From NCBI GenBank assembly GCA_021613535.1, contig CP075494.1, positions 3,038,001 to 3,102,000 of the forward strand: DNA of 64,000 nucleotides, written 5' to 3'. Source of the stretch: Adineta vaga (taxonomy: Eukaryota; Rotifera). Under the pieces are notes generated by a model. It saw only the letters and a program-made list of their open reading frames with translations, was not told the origin of the DNA and did not search any database. Both the position numbers and the translations under genes were made by a program. Shown here piece after piece: positions 23,264 to 34,191 of this stretch (its first letter is position 1; each line of letters starts with the position of its first letter).

Positions 23264-24302
23264 ATGTCATCGTTAATTGCTCTTTTTACAACTCAACCAT
23301 CGATATATTATTTACCATTTGTTTATATTCTTGGTTTAATTGGTAACATATTAAATATAATTGTATTTTGTCAATCGAAACTTCGTTCAAATAATTGTTC
23401 AGTATATTTTATTTGTCTTTCATTTTCTCATTTACTAATGCTTAATTGTCCATGTTTATTTCGTATTATCGCTATAATGAATAATTATAATGTCTTCGGA
23501 CGTGTAGATATTCTCTGTAAATTAAGTAATTATCTCGATGTTCTTAGTCTTGTTCTTTCACGCAATTTTCTTTGTTTAATTTGTATAAATCGTTGGATGA
23601 TAACATCACCTAATGCATGGATTCGTCAACGAACTTCACTTCAAATAGCTCGATGGACTGCTTTTATAACATTATTATTTTGGTTGGCATTCAATATTCA
23701 TACAGCTACTGGTTATTATTCAGTTAATGATACTGTATGTACAAGTGCACGTGATTATATTGTTCTTTCTTCGATCTATCATATTGTTACTGCGATTGGT
23801 GCATTAGTAGTAATGATTTTATTTAGTCTTTTAACTTTAATGAATCTTCGTCATGTTGGTCGTCGAACAAATCCATTGACAAATCTTACTGGTCGAATTC
23901 GATTTGATCGACAATCGAAGAGAAAACGAGAACTTCAATTTATTCGTTTATCACTTTTACAAGTTCTACTTTATATAATACTTAATTCTATAAGAACATT
24001 TATGCCAATTGTTATTTATCATGTAACGATTATACGTATTCCTTCGAATAGTGAACGAGAAATTATATATTTATTATATTATTGGGGAACTTATTTACTT
24101 TATACATATGCAGCGGTAGGTATGCAAAAAACTACCAATCTCTCTCATCTTTCCAAACGAAGATTATTAATGATTTGATTTCATATGTTTTTAGATCACA
24201 TCAATATTATATACATTAGCATCAGCGACTTTCCGTGAAATATGTTTTGTTTCAATGAAACAATTTTTTAATACAATTCACCATCGTATTCTTGATTTAT
24301 AA
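23264..24302 (+). CDS. Rhodopsin-like GPCR, two exons, intact
   Basis: Exon 23264-24115, a 79-base intron, then exon 24195-24302, giving 319 residues. Read without the splice, the frame would stop at 24178. Splicing restores the end of TM7 and a normal tail (SILYTLASATFREICFVS). TM1 has GLIGNILNIIVF. TM3 ends CLICINRWMITS, with Asn in place of the Asp of DRY-type motifs. The second loop Cys is in DTVCTSARD. The intron sits inside the TM7 coding region, as in the receptor at 43464. Peptide-type receptor of unknown ligand. Confidence 0.85.
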
Positions 24303-24548
24303 ACCTTAATTTCATTTGTGTCTTACTCAAATTATTGTCATTATGTAGTTTTCTGTTGTAATTTCAATTTATGATCATCAAACTAAGATCTATTCGAAAT
24401 AAAGTGTATAATCTGTAAGTAATAGTACACATCTATATTCGTTCACACTCTCAAACAAGTGTGAAAATAGAAAAATGTAATAGTTACATCTATTTGTATA
24501 TACAATTTGATTGATATTTAATAGGTTCATTCAATTTTTCCATTAGTT

Positions 24549-24758
24549 CTATTTCTGTTTGTTTTGTTCTTGTAACTGATCGAATGAATTTATGAATACA
24601 TTTGAAATCGATTGTGTTGCTTCATTTTGAGACTTCTTCGATTCGTCAAGTGATATTTGCATTGAACAACATGCTGATGCGCAATCCCAAGATCTATTCC
24701 AATGTTTCACATCGATTTGATTTTCGAAATTTGGTATTAATTTTGACCAATTAAACAT
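24549..24758 (-). CDS. Hypothetical small protein, 69 residues
   Basis: ATG at 24758, beginning MFNWSKLIPNFENQIDVKHW and ending in a Gln/Lys-rich tail. The polar, non-repetitive composition with three tryptophans and three nearby cysteines (DCASACC) is more protein-like than most open frames in the spacers. No domain recognised, no signal peptide. It could be a complete short gene or a leftover exon. Confidence 0.3.
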   Translation of the reverse strand: MFNWSKLIPNFENQIDVKHWNRSWDCASACCSMQISLDESKKSQNEATQSISNVFINSFDQLQEQNKQK

Positions 24759-25329
24759 AATTGAATTTGTCCGTATGTGCTAATGATGCTTTAATCAAAA
24801 GATATTTTCTGACGTGCGATATTTATATTCACAATATCGAACTGCGTCAAATACTCATTAGAAAAAAAATTAATGAATAATTATTTTCGAAATAGAGATA
24901 TCGGGCGTTTATTATACATAAAATTTATATAAATGGTAGCAAAAAAATACGTGTGAAATAGATTTTTCAATTAAGATTTTATAGTACCTGATAATTTGTT
25001 CGTTTTGTGTAGTAGGAAACGTAAAGTATCGAAATCATGACTATTGTGAATTGGTTACTAGCACAAAAGATCTTGAAAAAGCTGTTTGATTTAAATTTGA
25101 AGTTACAGGAAAATCAGGTCGAGGTGTATCCGCAGTTCTCTAATCGCGATCAATTGTGTCGATATTCAAAGGATTCATAAGAAAAATAATGCATTAAAAT
25201 TCAGCAGTAATGTTTGTTCTTCGATTAACCTGAATCTTTTTTTGTACTTGACAAAAAGAAAACTTCACATGTAGAAAAATGAATTTTTTTATTCGACGTC
25301 ATCAATCTTATTATTGAAATTTAGAATAA
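24759..25329. other. Spacer
   Basis: AT-rich, no gene seen. Confidence 0.45.
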
Positions 25330-25338
25330 TATATAAAA
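25330..25338 (+). promoter_or_regulatory. TATA box candidate
   Basis: TATATAAAA lies 53 bases before the ATG of the short frame at 25391. Confidence 0.35.
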
Positions 25339-25390
25339 CAAAGCATTCGTTGCTTCACACTAGAAAAATTTCTTTTATATTCGTTTTATA

Positions 25391-25627
25391 ATGTCTAGTG
25401 CCCACGTTGTCATAATAACAGGTATACTCCCAGCGGATTTGCAAGCAGCAGCTAACGTTATGGCATATTTTGTCACATTGGGTTGTACGCTTCAATCATC
25501 TGATTTACATGGTACAACATTTCTTTACACATTAACTAATCCACGAGGTTTCTATAACAACACTGATTATTTGACAAGTTTACAAGGAATTCATACATCT
25601 TCTGATTTTTCTGTATCAATGGCATAA
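25391..25627 (+). CDS. Hypothetical protein, 78 residues
   Basis: An ATG-initiated frame beginning MSSAHVVIITGILPADLQAA and ending SDFSVSMA, framed by a TATA-like site upstream and AATAAA near 25706 downstream. It has one moderately hydrophobic stretch near the start but no clear signal peptide. I do not recognise a family. A complete short gene and a truncated copy are both possible. Confidence 0.4.
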   Translation: MSSAHVVIITGILPADLQAAANVMAYFVTLGCTLQSSDLHGTTFLYTLTNPRGFYNNTDYLTSLQGIHTSSDFSVSMA

Positions 25628-25783
25628 ATGATATTACAGAAATACGGATCATATTATAGAAGAAAATACTTTTTTTTTTAATATTAATTAATTTGATCTT
25701 TGAAAAATAAAAGTATTAATGAACTATTTCAAATGAATTGATTTTCTCGAGTGTATGAGTAATAAGACGAGGAAACTGGATTA

Positions 25784-26236
25784 ATGGCTAATAGAAATTA
25801 TGAACTTCAAGATTGTAATGAAATCGAATTTAATCATACAATATCTCCTTCTCAAATAGAAGCACATTCGTCAATATCCTGCTCGTTCTACATTACTTAT
25901 TGTCGCATCTATTCTAATTCTATGTGTATTGATTACACGTGTTGCTATATGTTATAGTAAAATAATTTGTGAAAAGCTAGTTGATATAATATTCACCGTT
26001 CACTTTTAATAGGTTCACGTGATAGATTTAGGAAACAAGCGACTTATCGAATTGGACCTATACCAACGTCTATAAAAATAGCTGATATAGACGACGATGT
26101 AAAACTCGATATTATTGTTACAAATGCTCATTCAGATAACGTCGGAGTGTTATTGATCAATTGTGTCTTAGCACAAAAAATGAACTTCGAGACATTTTTT
26201 CTTCATAATTCTCCACCATTGAAAAATACCGTATGA
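25784..26236 (+). pseudogene. Truncated membrane protein with FG-GAP/VCBS repeat
   Basis: Starts MANRNYELQDCNEIEFNHTI as a cytoplasmic tail. After a frame change near 25868 it gives RQYPARSTLLIVASILILCV, a single membrane segment. An apparent intron (25970-26011 region, GTGAAAAG to TTTTAATAG) joins to a repeat unit reading IADIDDDVKLDIIVTNAHS, typical of FG-GAP/VCBS beta-propeller proteins. Only one repeat remains, where complete relatives have many. Frameshift plus truncation make it a relic of a type II surface protein. Confidence 0.5.
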
Positions 26237-26260
26237 TGTTTATTTTAGAATACAAAAAAA

Positions 26261-26332
26261 TGACCTCGACGTGATTTGAACACGCAGCCTTCTGATCTGG
26301 AGTCAGACGCGCTACCGTTGCGCCACGAGATC
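26261..26332 (-). tRNA. tRNA-Trp (anticodon CCA)
   Basis: 72 bases on the minus strand. Acceptor GATCTCG pairs with CGAGGTC (one G-T) plus discriminator A. The D arm has GGTAGCGC, the anticodon stem-loop CTGACTCCAGATCAG shows anticodon CCA, and the T arm contains GTTCAAATC. A run of seven T follows the 3' end, the normal Pol III stop. No intron. Confidence 0.95.
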
Positions 26333-26677
26333 ATTGACATATGATATTTTCATTCTCATCATTTCATTTTATTTCTTTTAAAACTTCCGGCTCTCAACTG
26401 TTTCTCTCTTATATTTTAGCAAAAATCTCCATTCTATAGCACTTTGAACTTTTGTAATAAATATCTATTCTTCTATCTGTCTTTTTCTCGTTATGTGTAA
26501 TTTAATGCATGTGAAAAAACCTCACATAGTCACTATTAATAATTTTATTTCATACGATGTTTACTTCCTCAAATGTGTTGAGTACACCTTACTTGATGTA
26601 ATTACTCATTCATTTTGTACGCACATTACATCATCTATCAAAGCTATGTGTTCAGAAAGGAAACAAAAAAGATAAAT

Positions 26678-26748
26678 TGCACCTGCTGGGAATCGAACCC
26701 AGGTCTTTCGGGTGGAAACCGAAGATTCTACCATTGAAACACAGGTGC
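26678..26748 (-). tRNA. tRNA-Gly (anticodon TCC)
   Basis: 71 bases, minus strand. Acceptor GCACCTG pairs with CAGGTGC, discriminator A. Anticodon arm TTCGG-TTTCCAC-CCGAA gives anticodon TCC. The T stem is CTGGG/CCCAG, fully paired. TTTTTT follows within 15 bases. Members of a head-to-head pair with the gene at 27099. Confidence 0.93.
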
Positions 26749-27098
26749 TTGATGTTGATCTACACATGTCATCATCAAGTTATTGGCTCAATTTTTTCAG
26801 CAACTATTTCGTATGTGAGCAGGTGAATATATGATTTACTCAATTGATTTTTTGCTGTTTTCATATGACCTCATTCAATGTTCTGTATTGATTTTGTTAG
26901 ATTTCTTATTTTTTTTTATTCGACAAGTTTTTATTATATGAAAACAGTTAATATACATGTAAAAAGCGAACGTCAAATAAAATTTGCTAGGACATTCAAT
27001 AATCTTAAAATACACAAAGCAAGAAAAACATATAGTGAATAACTGAATATCGTTCTTCTATGGAAATTGTATACTCAATATGTGCAGATCAACATCAA

Positions 27099-27169
27099 GC
27101 ACCTGTGTTTCAATGGCAGAATCTTCGGTTTCCACCCGAAAGACCTGGGTTCGATTCCCGGCAGGTGCA
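27099..27169 (+). tRNA. tRNA-Gly (anticodon TCC)
   Basis: The inverted partner of the gene at 26678-26748, differing at the D loop (GGCA instead of GGTA) and by a G in the T stem (CTGGG/CCCGG, one wobble pair). Acceptor and anticodon arms are identical. T-run at 27177 as terminator. Confidence 0.9.
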
Positions 27170-27582
27170 ATTTATCTTTTTTGTTTCCTTTCTGAATACA
27201 TTGCTTTGATGTATGATGTAATGTGTGTATAAAATGAATGAGTAATTACATCGTGTAAGCTGTGAGTGTAAAGATAAGAGTAGTTGAATGTACCGGAAGA
27301 AAAGATAATTTTTTCTTATCCATACCGTCAACATACTATCATTTTGTGCACATAGGATGAGAGTGTAGATGAAGAAGAACGACCCTATACCCTCAACATG
27401 CAATTAAATAAGCTTTTATGAAATCTGACTGATCATCGCGCGAGCTTCACATCGATGCATGTTTTTGGTTGAACCAATGTTTCCATTTCTTTTTGTTGAC
27501 TCATTTTGTTTAATTGTATAACTGTGGTAACAGAAGAAACGAAAGAGAATAACGTATATGATTCATTGCATTCGTTGATTTG

Positions 27583-27864
27583 GCTCTTCTTCTATTTATC
27601 ATAAAGAAGGTATTAGAGCATTCATTGATCGATATCGTCTGCACTCAAAGTCCAACTAAAACAACGATATCATTGTCTCATTTGAGTATATACTCGACAT
27701 TTACCCAGTATTTCAATGAAAGAACAGATTCTGTCGAACAGCGAGAAATTGGTCTGAATATCTATGAAGCAGCTAGTATTCTAATTGAAAATCGTTTCAA
27801 ACCTGGAATATACCGTGTTATTTATTCTCGTATACTACCACGTCAGTTAAATCTGACCATTTGA
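27583..27864 (+). pseudogene. C-terminal gene fragment, family unknown
   Basis: An open frame without an ATG start. Its second half (NIYEAASILIENRFKPGIYR, then VIYSRILPRQ) has normal protein composition and ends in TGA. It lies about 330 bases to the right of the end of tRNA-Gly palindrome copy A. I could not find upstream exons, so it is probably a truncated relic. Confidence 0.3.
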
Positions 27865-28372
27865 GCAGAATTTTGCACTGAAGTTCAAATTCTCTAGCCT
27901 TTTGATGTTCGACTGTGGTGATGAAACAATGAGAAAGTTTATGACCAGTCTAATATCATTACTAATCAACCAAACCGAATACAATTAAATGAAACAAACA
28001 ACGGTAACTCTCGTCACAGCAATCATGTTGTAAACAAATTTATTTTCTGCATCAGCTCAACATCGCATAACTTCAGAAAAAACATTTGCTTGTTGCAGAA
28101 TTTTCTATTTATAACATAGTTTTGCCTCAAGAAAAGTGGTAGATCTCTTATGATGATTTCAATCGAACAAAACAAACATTTATTTCAAAAGAAAATAATT
28201 ATTACGGATATATAGAAATCTAATATGATCATATAGCGAGGATGAGTGTGAGTATGTGATAACTATAGCGCAGATACCCACATCCCTAACCTAATTAAAG
28301 CATCCTATGATTGCTAAATGTTCATAATACGAAAAAAACGCAGAAAATATTCTGCTTTATACGAGGCGCAAG
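27865..28372. other. Spacer with a degenerate hairpin
   Basis: No gene. At 28239-28293 a degenerate copy of the dispersed hairpin pairs GAGGATGAGTGTGAGTAT loosely with CAGATACCCACATCCC. Confidence 0.45.
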
Positions 28373-31300
28373 TTATTTTTTGACCATTTTACATAGTAAT
28401 CTATGCTTATACTTTTTCCAATCAATTTTTTGACATTCACTTCGACAGTAATATGCTTTGCAACGTGAGCATCGATATCTAGCATTGGCTTCACCACAAC
28501 AACGACACATCGCAGGCACTCTCTCGGATTTATTCTGCATTATAATTGAACTGAAATCATCAACACGAATTCCAGGTTTCAGATCTGTCGTACCAATTTT
28601 TAATGCTGGATTCAGAATGTCCATTTTATATCCAATGACAAAAACGTCTTCAATTAGTTGTTGACCTTCTTTTTCATGGAAACCATAAATAAACAACCTT
28701 TCGACATCTAGGTTTTCATCTTCTACTAAAAGTAATATTGATGGAGTAGCCACTAATGTTTGTTCAACAATTGTAACTGAGAGAACATGCCCATCATATA
28801 TATAATTTTTAGTAGGATCAATTTCTTCTAGACTAATAGGTTTCAAATTAGTAAGTTTTTTAGGTCTTTTTTGTGGATGACTTGGTAGATTTGTACTGGT
28901 AATTCGTACACTGTTTGAATTGGAATCCAAAATGATTTCTAATCTAGAGAGAAATCGACGATGTTCTCTGAAGAGTTCAATACGTCGAGGATCTAAGAGA
29001 TGATATAAATTATGTCGAGAAGACACAACAGGAGTAATCTGATCAGGTTCGATACTACTCGTGTTAGATAAACGATCCATTTCGAAAAACACATCGAAAT
29101 AAGGTTTGCTTGAAGATTCATACGGTAGATAGCATGGCAATTGTGCTTTTTCTGCTTCTAAACCGAGATTATAAATTTTAAGTACTTCATCCGGTATTGT
29201 CTTAGATCTCTGAGTATTAGGTGCTGTTGGTTTTCTAAAAAAAACAAACAAATCTAATCCTTTGATAAGAACGATATAAAACTTACTCTTCTGGAAAAGA
29301 CCTCTGAGCCATAGCGTAATAAGCTTCTGGTACTTTGCGATGATCTTTCGGTGCATTTGCTAGAAATATTCGATAAGCTTCAAGAACATCGTTTTTGTTA
29401 GGATGTTCTATGCATCGCAGTGCAACTGCTTTAGTATATTGAAGTTCATAATTATTTGGATCCAATTTGAGACCTGTGTTACAGTCGAGTAATGCAATAT
29501 CCCAGCGCTTTAAAAAACAATTAATGTCTGCACTTAGAAGCAAAAGATGAATAGATTTTGGTTTCTTTGCTTTTAAATGATCGATAATTTTAATTTGTTG
29601 TTCAAAGTCGTCTCCAAGAGAGTAAACATAACAAATTTGCGCATCTTCATTGTCCGGTTGATTTTTAAAGTTTTGATCAACAAGCAGTCGAAATTTTTCA
29701 GGTATTCCATAATCAGGATACTGAACGACAATATGTTCAATACGATAGGCTTCGGCTAATTCATGAAGAAATTTACTTTCATCTATGTTTTTTGATTGAA
29801 GAACCATAAAAAGTGCCGTATAAAAATGCTCCAGAGCCTGGCACAACAATTTTGCTGTCATCGAGCCTTCTTCTGCATATCTCTTTAACTCTTCATAGTT
29901 ATACTTTGGACCGGTTCGTTTACTTGCTACAGGCTTTCGATAGTGAATATCAGATAGATAACTTACGATTGGTTTGATAATCTGTGGACAATTTTGTGGA
30001 CATTGTTTCAAAAATGCTTCTTTTTCATTGATCGTCCGTTCAAAGACATCGCGCTTTGTTTGTGCAATTAGATTACCAGCTTCACAGGCTCGTTCGAACC
30101 ACAATCGTGCCATTAGAAAGTTATTATCCTCCAATTTTAATTCCGCTAAACTGGCCATCGCATTTATATCACCTTTTCTTGCAGCAAATTTAAACCACTG
30201 TTTTGCTTTCTCCCTGTCTTGTGTTACACCAGTTCCTTCGAGGTACATGGCTCCAAGATTATTTGCAGCATTTTCACATCCATGTCGAGCCGCACGTTCA
30301 TACCAGTACGCTGCGATTACCAAGTTTTTGTTAACAGCAAGACCGTTATAGTATCGTAAACCGAGGGCATGTTGGGATTCAGCCACACCTATATTCGGTT
30401 TATTAGTATTTTGATGGTATGCAGATTGTAAGGCAGCTCGTCGATAAAGATCTGTTGCTAATGAAACATTTTTTTGTACTCCCTGTCCACGATCGTACAT
30501 CATAGCAAGATTATACGTGCCTTCAGCGTTCTTCTGATTTGCTGCTGCAGCATAATATTTTGCTGCACGATCATGGTCCTCTTTAATACCACATTTAACG
30601 TCTCCGAAGAAATATTTATGACCGTTAATTACATTGATCGCTGTAGTATCGATGTTCTTTTCCTTCAAGAGATGACCGAGACGAACTTGCTCTGGATCAA
30701 TCTCATATTTTTCCTTCATTTCAGTCAGATGTTCGTCCATTGTCTGTTGTTTTATTCGTGGATCCAAATGCTCATTACGTTGTTGTTCAGAGTACGCTGA
30801 TTTGCTACTGTTAAGAGCTTGTTCAGTTGCCGTATTAGAAGCATCAAGTGCTAATGCACGTTGGAATGAGTTAATAGCCTTTTCGTGTTCATTCATTAAA
30901 GCGTATGCATTTCCAACACAATAATGAGCTTTCCACCAAGTAGACCAAAGTTTACGAGCTTCCTTAGCATCTCGAAGAGCATGAAAACGTTCGTCCTCGA
31001 TCATCATCACTGATACGTCATCAGTGTTATTATTATGATTGTGCCCGTAGAGAGCTAATCTTGTTCGAGATCGATTAGAATATAGAACAGCACGAGTTTT
31101 GGATAATAATTTCGGTAGAGTAAGTGCTTGTGTGTAATGTTGAATAGCATCATTATAATTCTTACTGTCGAAGAATTTATCTCCACAAGTTACTAATATT
31201 TCCATTTTCTTTCTGCTATCAGCATCTTCTTCTTCCTTGGCTGATTTGAATTCAATATCATCTTTCATTTTCTCTAGTTCTGTATCATCTTCGCCGAAAA

Positions 31301-31751
31301 ACACAAGAATATTCTTCAGTTTTTGCCAATGAGTTTCGAAATCACTGTCATTGATTTCTCTTGTTGAATGATGTGCTAATTCATTCCGAATATCACGTAT
31401 ATCTTTTAAGAGTTTATCTTCATTTTTCAATTGAAGATGTTCAGTCTGAGTCAACGATTGTTTGCTTTGAATATTTAACAAAAGAATTGTTAATAGCGAT
31501 ACGTCCCATTTATCTGAGTTACCATCTTGGATATATGCTTTTTGACTTGAAAATAATTTGAACTGTGGTTTTGGAGACACGATTGTAGTGAAGAACTTTG
31601 TACCACATACTTTAGTATCATCCCATGTCAAATTATAAAATTTTTGAAAACGATTCTTGAATAATCGACGTAAACAAATACAAGAATGTCCGATTAAGTG
31701 CTGTAAATGAAACCAATTACTTTGCTTAGTAGATATGCTAAGCTCAGACAT
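28373..31751 (-). CDS. HEPN (DZIP3-like) - TPR - Sel1 - MYND multidomain protein
   Basis: Exon 31751-29287 and exon 29234-28373 with a 52-base intron give 1108 residues. Order: a DZIP3-like HEPN domain (about 60-165) with the R-x4-H signature in IRNELAHHS (Arg122, His127); TPR units (about 185-320, for example AHYCVGNAYALMNEHEKA); Sel1-like repeats (about 385-580, for example AESQHALGLRYYNGLAVNKN and AANNLGAMYLEGTGV); further TPR-like helices to about 820; an unassigned middle part; and a C-terminal MYND zinc finger (1065-1103, CRCCGE to HRLLC with all metal ligands). HEPN domains often act as RNases or as dimer modules. TPR, Sel1 and MYND bind protein partners. An intracellular scaffold with possible RNA cleavage is inferred, not shown. 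The frame is intact. Confidence 0.85.
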
Positions 31752-33310
31752 TTGAAGAAGATTTCAATCTAAAAGACATTGCAAGTAATTTTATAAAAAT
31801 CATCGTGAGAAAGAGGATACTTGCAAAGTTGTGATGTAACGTATTAAAATAAAACATAATCTATGAAATATAAACTAACAGAATAAACGAAAAATGGTCA
31901 ATATACATTGGCAAAGCAATATCTTTGTGTTTTCTTTTGTAAGAATTGGTCTGAATAAAACTAACTGCGAAATTTCTTCTTTTCTATAGATTTTCATACT
32001 CTAAACTCTTCTTTCTAATAGCATAAACCACAATCATGTAACTCTGAGCTAACAAACTCTTATTATTTACTTGTTATGTGTTTTTTTCGTGTCATTATAT
32101 GAAGAAGAAGAAAGCCATTAAATCTGGTATTCGAATAGAATGCAAAAAAAAGCAGTTCTTTTTATAATCTCTCTCTCGTTCTTCACGTCAAAATGATTTG
32201 GTATGCATTTTTTTCCTTGATGGGTCATTAACTTTTTATTAAAACAGAAAGAGAAAGAAATATTTTTTCTGTTCTGTCGTTATCATTGGTAAGGTAAATA
32301 AGAGAAATTTCTTCACTACGGTCGAAATAAGAAAAAACTTGTCAACAGAGTTTTTTGGAACTAACGTATGAAATTAAATACCTTCTTTAGCGGTATGATA
32401 CTAATACAAATTATCTAAAACGATCATATATTAAACGTGGAAGTAAAACTCGAATATTCAGCTATCGAGAAGAATATAACAAATTTAAGTGATAATATCA
32501 TTGAAATTTGGGTTTCAAAAACACACATAGTCTGTTAACTTGGTTTACACCAAGGTACATTATAAATGCGACTTTCTAGTTATTAACAAAACCACTTATC
32601 ACTACCAAGATACATAAGGATAAGGATGAGGATGTGAATATAGAAAAAAAAGGACTCACTCTCAACTCTAGAGAGTGACAATAAAGCAGAGAGATTTTTA
32701 ACCGGACATCACTTTTTTAAATTCATTATTTCTATTAATCCTTCGAAGCCGACTCTTCCCTTCAGAAGACATTCCATTAAACACTATAAAAAGAAGCAGT
32801 AATGTTTTACACGCAAAAGTTGCTGGTTTCTGGAATGGAGATAGTAAGATTAATTATAAAATGAAAAAGAATTATGCCAAAAGGGATGTGAAATATCAGG
32901 AATTAGCTTTTAAACTGAGTACTTTCTTAGTTTAAATCTTCTACTCGGAAGCTTTTTGTCGATTGATAGATACAATATGATTTTTTTGAAATATCATTAT
33001 GACTAGTGTAAAACTGTAATAAAAATCTACTACATCTTTTTTGAATCATTAACTGATCTATTCTGTCGCTATAAAAGAATCTTTTTCTCAGAGGTATTTG
33101 ACCAAAAAATCCTAGGTTATTGTAAGTTTTGGGCACAATGAATAATGTATTGGGTATTTTTAGTAAATTTTCGCTTATTTTGAAACATATCAGCGACTTT
33201 TGAGCACAAAATATCAGTAGAATAACGCAGTGGGCCTTCATTTGTATGGAAAATGTTTTTTGGCGCCGCCCAGAAGTTTCGACTCTAGTACAGATATGTT
33301 CAGGACCATC
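31752..33310. other. Spacer
   Basis: A degenerate hairpin-family patch is at 32616-32680 (GGATAAGGATGAGGATGTG, then ACTCACTCTCAACTC). A 104-codon minus-strand frame at 32927-33241 (MKAHCVILLIFCAQK...) starts with a hydrophobic stretch but has no family pattern. I do not count it as a gene. Confidence 0.4.
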
Positions 33311-33359
33311 TTGAGGGTTTGGGTGAGGATAAGAAGATCACTTATCCCACACCCACCCT
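33311..33359. repeat. G-rich dispersed hairpin, copy at tRNA-Gly block breakpoint
   Basis: Left arm AGGGTTTGGGTGAGGATAAG pairs imperfectly with CTTATCCCACACCCACCCT. It ends eight bases before the tRNA-Gly gene at 33367, directly at the left edge of duplicated block B. Confidence 0.7.
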
Positions 33360-33366
33360 AAAAAAA

Positions 33367-33437
33367 TGCACCTGCTGGGAATCGAACCCAGGTCTTTCGG
33401 GTGGAAACCGAAGATTCTACCATTGAAACACAGGTGC
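33367..33437 (-). tRNA. tRNA-Gly (anticodon TCC)
   Basis: Identical in sequence to the gene at 26678-26748. A run of seven T immediately follows the discriminator base and would still stop Pol III, although the natural flank is lost. Confidence 0.92.
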
Positions 33438-33787
33438 TTGATGTTGATCTACACATGTCATCATCAAGTTATTGACTCAATTTTTTCAGCAACTATTTCG
33501 TATGTGAGCAGGTGAATATATGATTTACTCAATTGATTTTTTGCTGTTTTCATATGACCTCATTCAATGTTCTGTATTGATTTTGTTAGATTTCTTATTT
33601 TTTTTTATTCGACAAGTTTTTATTATATGAAAACAGTTAATATACATGTAAAAAGCGAACGTCAAATAAAATTTGCTAGGACATTCAATAATCTTAAAAT
33701 ACACAAAGCAAGAAAAACATATAGTGAATAACTGAATATCGTTCTTCTATGGAAATTGTATACTCAATATGTGCAGATCAACATCAA

Positions 33788-33858
33788 GCACCTGTGTTTC
33801 AATGGCAGAATCTTCGGTTTCCACCCGAAAGACCTGGGTTCGATTCCCGGCAGGTGCA
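33788..33858 (+). tRNA. tRNA-Gly (anticodon TCC)
   Basis: Identical to the gene at 27099-27169, with the same D-loop and T-stem differences from its inverted partner. Confidence 0.9.
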
Positions 33859-34191
33859 ATTTATCTTTTTTGTTTCCTTTCTGAATACATTGCTTTGATG
33901 TATGATGTAATGTGTGTATAAAATGAATGAGTAATTACATGAAGTAAGGTGTACTCACCACATTTGAGGAAGTAAACATCGTATGAAATCAAATATTACA
34001 CTTTTTGAAAATATTAACGTTTTCTTTCACAATAAATGGTGTGGGTGTTGGCAAGGGTGTGGTTTTTTCAAGACACCACTGACCCACATGCTAATTAAAT
34101 GTTTCCATTAATGTCCTTTTCATAAGTTAGTGTAGTTTTCATTTTGTTGTCTCTGTTAAAAAAATTGGCATCATTTTCATTTTTTTTTAAT

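Larger units (their letters stand above)
26545..27251. repeat. tRNA-Gly palindrome, copy A
   Basis: Left arm about 26545-26770 and right arm about 27077-27251 are reverse complements, each containing a tRNA-Gly gene, around a spacer of about 305 bases. The right arm stops at 27251, short of the left arm's outer part. Bases 26678-27251 recur at 33367-33940 with one visible difference (26786 G, 33475 A). Confidence 0.85.
33367..33996. repeat. tRNA-Gly palindrome, copy B
   Basis: Same unit as copy A, shifted by 6689 bases without indels from 33367 to 33940. Here the left arm is cut exactly at the tRNA 3' end, while the right arm continues to about 33996 (GAAGTAAGGTGTACTC, then AAACATCGTATGAAAT). 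That extension is the reverse complement of the outer left arm of copy A. The two copies therefore have complementary truncations of one ancestral palindrome. Confidence 0.85.

Noticed and set aside
24116-24178. Frameshifted or truncated C-terminus of the GPCR at 23264
   Set aside because: A 79-base intron explains the early stop and restores the end of TM7.
32927-33241. 104-codon minus-strand frame as a secreted protein
   Set aside because: A hydrophobic start alone is weak evidence in AT-rich DNA, and nothing else supports it.
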